Source: Campylobacteraceae bacterium
GTDB lineage: Bacteria > Campylobacterota > Campylobacteria > Campylobacterales > Sulfurovaceae
Length of the DNA stretch: 9,621 nt
Assembly (NCBI GenBank): GCA_027031505.1
Contig: JALVQH010000296.1
Coordinates: 187-9,807 of the forward strand
Direction: 5' to 3'
The position numbers and the translations under genes were made by a program. Position 1 is the stretch's first letter; each line of letters begins with the position of its first letter. Of this stretch, positions 4,500-9,621 are shown piece after piece. The notes beneath the pieces are model-generated. The model saw nothing but the letters and a program-made list of their open reading frames with translations. It searched no databases and was not told the DNA's origin.

Positions 4500-6971
4500 A
4501 TGCCAAACCACCAACTCGTATGCCAATCGTGCGGTTCGACCGATATCACGATCGATCCTCCGTATTATCAGTGCAATTATTGCCGGTCGCGTTATCATCT
4601 TCCGGAGGAGTCTTTGCCCAAAAAAGAGATGATCGCATGGTACCGCAGGCGGTGGCGTCTTTTGGTCGTTCTGACAGTGTTTGTAGCTGCATTGACCGGG
4701 GCGGTGATTTATAATACGTTGCTGTTGCGCTCGAGTATCGACTCGGTACCATCCATAGGCCAACGTCCAGCCGGTAGTCACTCTGATCCTGCGTTGCCAC
4801 CCACACAATTGTCGGCCGAAACTTCGCGAAAGCACTTCAAAAACATTGTCTTCAGTACCGATTCGGTACAGAGCATCAAGGATTTGATCGTAACATCGCG
4901 GGGGACATATCTCCTGGGGAGCAGAACACCTCTGAATGACCTGACGGTAACAGAGATCTCTGCCGAGGGGCGTATCCTCTACACGCAAAAGCTCTCCAGA
5001 GGTTTCTATCTCTCATTGGCAGAGCAGCAAGAGGGAGGAGTGATCGCCTCGATTCGTGGCGTTCGGCAACATGGGGAGACCCATTATCTCGATGACAGGC
5101 ATCGCATCATGCATACGATCCCGGAGGGATTTGCGCAGATTGTGGAGTATGATGGTGGATTTGTCGGGGTGCGGGGCGGAATGGTGGCTCGCTATGACGG
5201 CAAGGGGAAGTTGGTATGGCGTAAGGAGGTCGATTCTCAGCGCTACATAGCACGCGCAGGCGGACGCAGAGATGCAAACGGTAAGACCGTCTATTTTTCC
5301 CGACAATTCGATGCCCTTGATCTGCGCAAACTGATTCGTCTGAAAGGGGGCAATTTTGCAGCAATCGGTCTCTACAAACGTACCCAGTTTGCCACAGTGA
5401 TTTTTTCACCAGCAGGAGAGATACTCCATTACCGCAAAATCGATCTTGGACGTCTCTACCCCGATGCGCTCTATCCGGCAAAGGATGGCGGGTTTATCCT
5501 CCTGGCGCGCCGGGGAATCCAGTGGCTCGTTTTTGACCGTGCAGGGCAGCTTGTCGAGAAAAAGAAGCTGCACCACACGCCAGGGCGGGATCTCTACGGT
5601 TACGCTATCGCCGAAGACAGCCAGGGGTATATCGTTACCTATATGGAGAAAGGCACCATGATCCTTGCGCGGGTTGGCGACGATGGAAGCATAAAGTCAC
5701 GTCACCGCTATACCAAACCCGGTGTACGCCTCCACCCGCAAAAAATCGTCCCGGCATTCGACGGAGGTTTTCTCCTCGCAGTCAATACCGAAATCCACGA
5801 ACCCTGGCTGGTCAAAGTCGATTCCGACGGTCGTCTCGATGCCGATCTGGATGATCCCACGCGGAGACGAGCCGCAAACAAAACTCTCACAAAAGCCTCC
5901 CGGGCAGACTCTTCGCAACGTGGTGGCGATCTGCTCCCCTCCCAGACATACATCGAACCCCACACGCCGGAAGCGCATCTCTCAAAACAGACCATTCAAA
6001 CCACCGCATTCCTCGGGTCATACATTCGCGATATGAGCGTCTCTCCGGATGGGAAATACCTCTACGCGGCGACAGGGGCGACAGGTTTCAAAATCTTCCG
6101 TCTGAAGGCCGACGGCTCCATCATACCCCTCTCCAACCTCTTGCGTACCACATCGAAGCTCATCATCACCCCCCACCGTATCAGCATCGCAGGCGGCATC
6201 CCGCCGCACGGAACCCCGACCTATTACGATGCTGCCTACAAAGTGGTCATCAACCGCGCCCAGACGCGAGCCTATGTGGGAGATGTGGAGCATGGATTGT
6301 ACGTAGTGGACATCACCGACAAAGCCCACCCCAGGCTCCTTACCGCTTTGCGTGGAGTGAAGTCGGTCGCTTTTGCCCTCAGCGCGGACGAGCGGTCTCT
6401 CTATCTCTACGATGGGACGATCCACGTATGGCCGATAGATCGTTTGGCAGAGCACAAAGCGACGAAACTCGACTCCCCCACCGGCCGGGGAGATATGGTG
6501 CTACTCAACAAAGGGACACTTCTGGCAATCGCTTCGACGCAACACAGAGAGATCCTCTTTTATGATACCCGCTCCCGAGAGGTAATCGATCGGTATCGGC
6601 CGCTCAATAACGCACATGTGCACGCACTTTATACTGATGCAGACAACAACCTCTATCTTGTCGCCAATACGACAGGAGTTGAAATAGAGCATGTTACCCA
6701 AAGCGGCAAACGGACTCCTGTCGCCATCTATCCGTTCAGGTACATTCACGACCTGGTACCTTTTTCCCAAAAGCACACCCTCTGCTGCGCCACCGACAAA
6801 GGGGTCACCTGCCTCGATACCAAAAATATTATTGACGGAGAGAGACCCAGAATCCTCTACCGTGATGCAGGTCTGCACCCGGCGACCGCCCTGGCGAAGA
6901 TCCCCGGAACCAATAGACTCTATATGGCTTTTGAGACGCCGGCGATCGGGCGGGTAGAGGTGAAACCGTAG
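4500..6971 (+). CDS. Membrane-anchored zinc-ribbon protein with two propeller-like domains, 823 residues
   Basis: I do not recognise a named family. The domain order is clear. Residues 8-28 form a zinc ribbon with Cys8, Cys11, Cys25 and Cys28 (CQSC and CNYC). A basic stretch (WYRRRWR, 47-53) precedes one membrane helix at about 54-76, so the ribbon should be cytoplasmic and the remaining 745 or so residues periplasmic. From about 110 to 450 there is a repeat with an (E/D/K)GG(F/V) turn at 178, 218, 282, 329 and 421 and a related DSQGY at 373, mostly 44-48 residues apart, closing with WLVKVDSDGRLD. This looks like a beta-propeller of the DGGF.L type. After a polar linker (about 455-510) a second propeller-like part resembles YVTN/LVIVD repeats (SVSPDGKYLYAATGATGFKI; GLYVVDITDKAHPRLLTAL). 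The ATG has AGGA upstream. It is tail-to-tail with the next gene and appears monocistronic. A role in signal or protein sensing across the membrane is only a guess. Confidence 0.85.
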   Translation: MPNHQLVCQSCGSTDITIDPPYYQCNYCRSRYHLPEESLPKKEMIAWYRRRWRLLVVLTVFVAALTGAVIYNTLLLRSSIDSVPSIGQRPAGSHSDPALPPTQLSAETSRKHFKNIVFSTDSVQSIKDLIVTSRGTYLLGSRTPLNDLTVTEISAEGRILYTQKLSRGFYLSLAEQQEGGVIASIRGVRQHGETHYLDDRHRIMHTIPEGFAQIVEYDGGFVGVRGGMVARYDGKGKLVWRKEVDSQRYIARAGGRRDANGKTVYFSRQFDALDLRKLIRLKGGNFAAIGLYKRTQFATVIFSPAGEILHYRKIDLGRLYPDALYPAKDGGFILLARRGIQWLVFDRAGQLVEKKKLHHTPGRDLYGYAIAEDSQGYIVTYMEKGTMILARVGDDGSIKSRHRYTKPGVRLHPQKIVPAFDGGFLLAVNTEIHEPWLVKVDSDGRLDADLDDPTRRRAANKTLTKASRADSSQRGGDLLPSQTYIEPHTPEAHLSKQTIQTTAFLGSYIRDMSVSPDGKYLYAATGATGFKIFRLKADGSIIPLSNLLRTTSKLIITPHRISIAGGIPPHGTPTYYDAAYKVVINRAQTRAYVGDVEHGLYVVDITDKAHPRLLTALRGVKSVAFALSADERSLYLYDGTIHVWPIDRLAEHKATKLDSPTGRGDMVLLNKGTLLAIASTQHREILFYDTRSREVIDRYRPLNNAHVHALYTDADNNLYLVANTTGVEIEHVTQSGKRTPVAIYPFRYIHDLVPFSQKHTLCCATDKGVTCLDTKNIIDGERPRILYRDAGLHPATALAKIPGTNRLYMAFETPAIGRVEVKP

Positions 6972-6998
6972 TTGATTGTAGGGGTAGAAGATAGATAG

Positions 6999-7532
6999 TT
7001 ATCCAAAATGGGTACTCACCCAGTGGAGAATCGTATAGGCTCCCACAATCATGGAGGCGATACCAAACAGCGCCAATGCAATCCAGGCAGCCACCTCGAG
7101 TCTCTCCTTGATTGTGTCTGAAAGGGTTTGGGACGAAAGTTCGAACGAGCCGGTCGGCTTGTTGCTTTCTATCTTATAACGTTCAATCTCTTGGGGGTCG
7201 AATCGATTTTCGATATATTCAATCAGGGGACATGGTAATGTTTTATAGGGAGCTTTGGAAAATTTATGTGTAAATCGTGACATAAATCCACTCAAAGTCA
7301 CCGAATGATTCCTTTTTAGAAAGATTTCAATTGCTTCGTGATACTTCCCATTGATCTGTGCGCCGCCTGCCAGGAGATATTTGCCTGCTTCATAATAATC
7401 TTTCAGTTCAAAAAGCAACTTTCCGTAGGCCAAATATTCATCGGGTCGATAGGCTTGTCTAATGTGCCCTTGCAGAATCTCCTTCGCTCTCCAGATGTTA
7501 TCGTTTTTGAGTTCATATTCCCAATTTTTCAT
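6999..7532 (-). CDS. DUF6584-like small protein with C-terminal membrane anchor, 177 residues
   Basis: The function is unknown. The N-terminal 75 residues have the look of the DUF6584 group as I remember it: RAKEILQGHI (15-24), a TPR-like helical pair (YLAYGKLLFELKDYYEAGKYLLAGG) and HEAIEIFLKRN (65-75). The middle part, to about 130, is charged. A single hydrophobic helix at about 147-170 (VAAWIALALFGIASMIVGAY) near the C-terminus suggests a tail-anchored protein with its body in the cytoplasm. The ATG at 7530-7532 is preceded on the minus strand by AGGAAAA. It is the only complete gene in the window on the minus strand, converging on the zinc-ribbon/propeller gene with 27 bases between their stops and diverging from fabD. 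The family link is from memory of its motif and needs a profile search. Confidence 0.75.
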   Translation of the reverse strand: MKNWEYELKNDNIWRAKEILQGHIRQAYRPDEYLAYGKLLFELKDYYEAGKYLLAGGAQINGKYHEAIEIFLKRNHSVTLSGFMSRFTHKFSKAPYKTLPCPLIEYIENRFDPQEIERYKIESNKPTGSFELSSQTLSDTIKERLEVAAWIALALFGIASMIVGAYTILHWVSTHFG

Positions 7533-7599
7533 ACCGTTTTCCTTGGCTTAATTACTGCAACTCTACATAAATCATACTTAATATTATCAAGGCTTCTTG

Positions 7600-7611
7600 A
7601 CCAAATTTGGT
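7600..7611. promoter_or_regulatory. 12-bp perfect palindrome in the divergent intergenic region
   Basis: ACCAAATTTGGT lies between the minus-strand DUF6584-like gene and fabD, in a 174-base gap that must hold both promoters. It could be an operator acting on one or both genes. No known regulator consensus is matched with confidence, and a 12-base AT-centred palindrome can occur by chance. Confidence 0.25.
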
Positions 7612-7679
7612 ATCAATAGAATGGTTGGGCTTAGCGATACTTCGATACAATTGCAATACAATATTTACCCTCGTGCAAT

Positions 7680-7685
7680 TATAAT
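7680..7685 (+). promoter_or_regulatory. Proposed -10 element of the fabD-mtnN-ttcA operon
   Basis: A perfect TATAAT lies 21 bases before the fabD ATG, with AGAAGGA (7694-7700) as ribosome site between them. Two TACAAT motifs at 7646-7651 and 7657-7662 may be additional -10 boxes; the first lies in GATACAATTGC, shared with the slyD promoter. Confidence 0.5.
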
Positions 7686-7706
7686 TTACAATAAGAAGGA
7701 TACACC

Positions 7707-8651
7707 ATGTCGGTCAAATTGGCATATCTGTTTCCCGGTCAGGGATCGCAGGCAGTGGGAATGGGCAAAGATTTTTTCGATCACTCCGAGGAGGCGCGTG
7801 AGCTTTTTGCGTCGGCCGGGGAGCGGACAGGGATCGATTTTGAGGCGTTGCTGTTCGAGGAGAACGATCGGTTGGGGCAGACGGAGTTTACCCAGCCGGC
7901 GATTCTGCTGGTGAGCGCGATAGCCCATAGGCTTTTTGAAGAAGCACTGCCGATCAAGCCGGTCTATGCGATGGGACATTCGCTCGGGGAGTTTTCGGCG
8001 CTGACAGCGGTGGGGGCTCTCGATCCGGTCGATGCGGTGGAGCTGGTCAATCTCCGGGGCAAGCTGATGGCACAGGCGTGCGAAGGGCAGGATGTGGGGA
8101 TGATGGTCTCCCTCGGGCTTGGGGATGCCACGGTCGAGGAGATTTGTGCCGCGCAACGCGAGCAGGGTGCGAAGGTGTGGCCGGTAAATTACAATGCCGA
8201 CGGGCAAATCGTCATCGCCGGGATCAAGCCTGATTTGATCGCCCTTGAGCCGATCCTCAAAGCGGCCAAAGCCCGCCGGGCGATGCTGCTCGATATGTCG
8301 GTCGCCAGCCACTGTCCGCTGCTCGAGAGTGCCGCCGATCCGCTGGCCAAAAAGCTTGAAGCGATCATTCGGGAACCGTTTACGGCTCCGGTGGTCTCCA
8401 ACGTCACCGCCGAGCCATACAGCACCAAAGAGGAGGCGCTTAAACTCCTGCCCAAACAGCTCGTCGAGCCGGTACTCTACAAACAGGCGATCGCAGCCAA
8501 CGATGCGGATGTGGATATGTACATCGAGTTTGGTCACGGTGGAGTGCTCAAAGGGCTCAACCGCCGCGCGACCAAGAAGCCCCATTATGTTGTCCAGGAT
8601 ATGGCTTCGCTGGCTGATGCGATTGCCGCAGTCGAGGAGATGCAGGGATGA
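7707..8651 (+). CDS. fabD: Malonyl-CoA:acyl carrier protein transacylase FabD
   Basis: FabD transfers malonyl from coenzyme A to acyl carrier protein, supplying the extender unit for type II fatty-acid synthesis in the cytoplasm. The protein has 314 residues, normal for the family. Key features are in place: LFPGQGSQAVGMG (8-20), the nucleophile elbow GHSLGE with Ser92, Arg117 (NLRGKLM) that binds the malonyl carboxylate, and His202 (VASHCPLL), the catalytic partner. The C-terminal part has EFGHGGVLKGL, matching the usual E.GPG..L.GL position. The ATG at 7707 has a strong AGAAGGA site. The stop overlaps the mtnN start (ATGA), so the two are translationally coupled. Relatives often carry this gene near pal and slyD, but here two extra genes intervene. 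Confidence 0.95.
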   Translation: MSVKLAYLFPGQGSQAVGMGKDFFDHSEEARELFASAGERTGIDFEALLFEENDRLGQTEFTQPAILLVSAIAHRLFEEALPIKPVYAMGHSLGEFSALTAVGALDPVDAVELVNLRGKLMAQACEGQDVGMMVSLGLGDATVEEICAAQREQGAKVWPVNYNADGQIVIAGIKPDLIALEPILKAAKARRAMLLDMSVASHCPLLESAADPLAKKLEAIIREPFTAPVVSNVTAEPYSTKEEALKLLPKQLVEPVLYKQAIAANDADVDMYIEFGHGGVLKGLNRRATKKPHYVVQDMASLADAIAAVEEMQG

Positions 8652-9340
8652 GGATCGCCATCATGGGGGCGATGCCCGAAGAGATCGAGCCGCTGGTGGC
8701 ACGCCTGGATGAAGTGGAAGAAGTCTTGTATGCGGATAACACATTTTATCTCGGAAAATATCGGGGCAAAGAGATCGTTGTGGCTTACTCGAAGATCGGT
8801 AAAGTGTTCGCCGCATTGACGGCGGCGACACTGATCGAAAAATTCGAGTGTGAGATGGTACTCTTCACCGGTGTCGCCGGGGCGATCAGCGACGATCTGC
8901 ACATCGGCGATCTGATCGTCGCCGACGGCCTCTGCCAGCATGACCTGGATATTACCGCATTTGGCCATCCGTACGGGTATGTCCCCGAAGGAGCCGTCTG
9001 CATCTGGGCCGATCCCGATCTGCGGGAGATTGCCAAAAAAGTGGCGTACGATCTGAAAGTGGAGATCAAAGAGGGGATCATCGCCACCGGCGATCAGTTT
9101 GTCGCCGATCCTGGGCGTAAACAGTGGATCGCAGAGACGTTCAAAGCCGATGCACTCGAGATGGAGGGGGCAGCGGTCGCGGTAGTGTGCCACGCCTTCG
9201 ACGTGCCCTTTTTTGTCCTCCGTGCCATCAGCGACAGTGCCGACATGGACGCGAGTTTTGATTTTGACGCGTTCTTGAAAAGTTCTGCCAAAATCAGCGC
9301 CGACTTTATCATGGCAATGGTGCGCAAGATCGATGGCTGA
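8648..9340 (+). CDS. mtnN: 5'-methylthioadenosine/S-adenosylhomocysteine nucleosidase MtnN (Pfs)
   Basis: MtnN hydrolyses the glycosidic bond of methylthioadenosine and S-adenosylhomocysteine, recycling SAM by-products and, where luxS is present, leading to autoinducer-2. In Campylobacterota the same enzyme family also cleaves 6-amino-6-deoxyfutalosine in menaquinone synthesis; that role is inferred from the phylum. The protein has 230 residues, the usual size. Residues matching the E. coli enzyme are Glu12 (GAMPEEIEPL), Met172-Glu173 (ALEMEGAA) and catalytic Asp196 (RAISDSAD). The core motifs FTGVAGAI (73-80) and IGDLIVAD (86-93) are also present. The ATG lies inside the fabD stop (ATGA), and the end overlaps the next gene by 8 bases. 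Confidence 0.95.
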   Translation: MRIAIMGAMPEEIEPLVARLDEVEEVLYADNTFYLGKYRGKEIVVAYSKIGKVFAALTAATLIEKFECEMVLFTGVAGAISDDLHIGDLIVADGLCQHDLDITAFGHPYGYVPEGAVCIWADPDLREIAKKVAYDLKVEIKEGIIATGDQFVADPGRKQWIAETFKADALEMEGAAVAVVCHAFDVPFFVLRAISDSADMDASFDFDAFLKSSAKISADFIMAMVRKIDG

Positions 9341-9621
9341 CCCCCGTCCGCCCCGGGCGCGTATTACCAAAAAACTGCTGAGAACCTTCGGCCGCACCAA
9401 CGCCACGTTCCGCCTCATCGGTGAGGGGGATCGTGTGCTGGTGGGGCTCAGTGGCGGCAAGGACTCTCTGGCGCTGGTGCACCTGCTCAAAAATATGCAG
9501 CAGCACGCTCCGTTTGACTTCGAATTTCAGGCGTGTACCGTCGCCTACGGGATGCCTGATGAAGACTACACGGCACTCGAAGCCCACTGCCGCACCTACG
9601 GCATCCCCCACGCAACGTACC
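9333..9621 (+). CDS. ttcA: TtcA-like PP-loop ATPase, tRNA 2-thiocytidine synthesis (partial, 5' end only)
   Basis: The first 96 residues are in the window; the gene runs off the right edge. It begins KKLLRTFGRTNATFRLI (13-29), then EGDRVLVGLSGGKDSLALVHLL with the PP-loop SGGKDS at 40-45, followed by a helix (KNMQQHAPFDFEF) and a second strand. The KLLR..G....F.LI.EGD.VLV.LSGGKDS layout is that of TtcA, which adenylates and thiolates cytidine 32 of tRNAs using an iron-sulphur cluster. The CxxC motifs that would confirm TtcA rather than TilS or a CTU1-type enzyme lie outside the window. The start is the ATG at 9333, eight bases inside mtnN, consistent with coupling in the fabD-mtnN operon. Confidence 0.82.
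   Translation, partial: MADPRPPRARITKKLLRTFGRTNATFRLIGEGDRVLVGLSGGKDSLALVHLLKNMQQHAPFDFEFQACTVAYGMPDEDYTALEAHCRTYGIPHATY

Noticed and set aside
4392..4988. Minus-strand open frame of 198 codons
   Set aside because: It overlaps the zinc ribbon and membrane helix of the plus-strand gene and ends in the heptamer tract.
7009..7022. Hairpin TGGGT-ACTC-ACCCA as terminator between the convergent genes
   Set aside because: The stem is only five base pairs, has no T-run, and lies inside the coding end of the minus-strand gene.
7686..8585. Minus-strand open frame of 299 codons
   Set aside because: It lies opposite fabD, whose motifs and catalytic residues are complete. The minus frame is a mirror of GC-biased codons and shows no family motif.
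8585..9490. Minus-strand open frame of 301 codons
   Set aside because: It lies opposite mtnN and the ttcA-like gene, both clearly real; its product has no recognisable domain.

Overview
The window looks like a chromosome segment of a Campylobacterota (epsilonproteobacterial) bacterium of fairly balanced base composition, of the Sulfuricurvum/Sulfurovum/Sulfurimonas/Nitratifractor type. This is inferred from gene content and order (tolB-pal-cpoB-slyD, then fabD-mtnN-ttcA-like), from the Campylobacterota-like Pal and SlyD sequences, and from promoters with a clear -10 box but no convincing -35. The genus cannot be fixed without a search.

Layout. (1) Bases 1-673 hold three small genes joined by overlapping stop/start codons: the end of a helix-turn-helix protein cut by the window edge, an unknown 69-residue protein, and an 80-residue protein with two membrane segments. 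They are visibly AT-richer than what follows and look accessory. (2) Bases 674-941 are non-coding, with a long inverted repeat, a Fur-box-like palindrome and a probable promoter. (3) Bases 942-3488 are the tolB-pal-cpoB operon, the periplasmic half of the Tol-Pal envelope system. The usual upstream partners tolQ, tolR and tolA are not next to it. (4) Bases 3569-4066 are slyD, with its own promoter and a hairpin after the stop. (5) Bases 4067-4466 are an AT-rich repeat patch: a degenerate unit of about 110 bases occurs twice, ends in ATTTTTC-like heptamer tracts, and contains a 14-base core that occurs four times.

(6) Bases 4500-6971 encode an unusual 823-residue protein: zinc ribbon, one membrane helix, then two propeller-like repeat domains. 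A small tail-anchored protein resembling the DUF6584 group (6999-7532, minus strand) converges on it. These two genes and the repeat patch sit between slyD and fabD, where I would expect close neighbours in relatives, so they are the likeliest lineage-specific insert. (7) Bases 7707-9621 are a tight housekeeping operon: fabD (malonyl-CoA:ACP transacylase), mtnN (MTA/SAH/aminofutalosine nucleosidase) and the start of a TtcA-like PP-loop tRNA-thiolation protein, all with overlapping ends.

How they work together. TolB, Pal and CpoB maintain the outer membrane during division. SlyD is a cytosolic folding and metal-handling factor. FabD feeds fatty-acid synthesis. MtnN recycles SAM by-products and in this phylum usually also serves menaquinone synthesis. 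No complete new multi-gene defence or mobile system is visible. The most promising unexplained items are the zinc-ribbon/propeller membrane protein, the repeat patch, and the small-gene cassette at the left edge.
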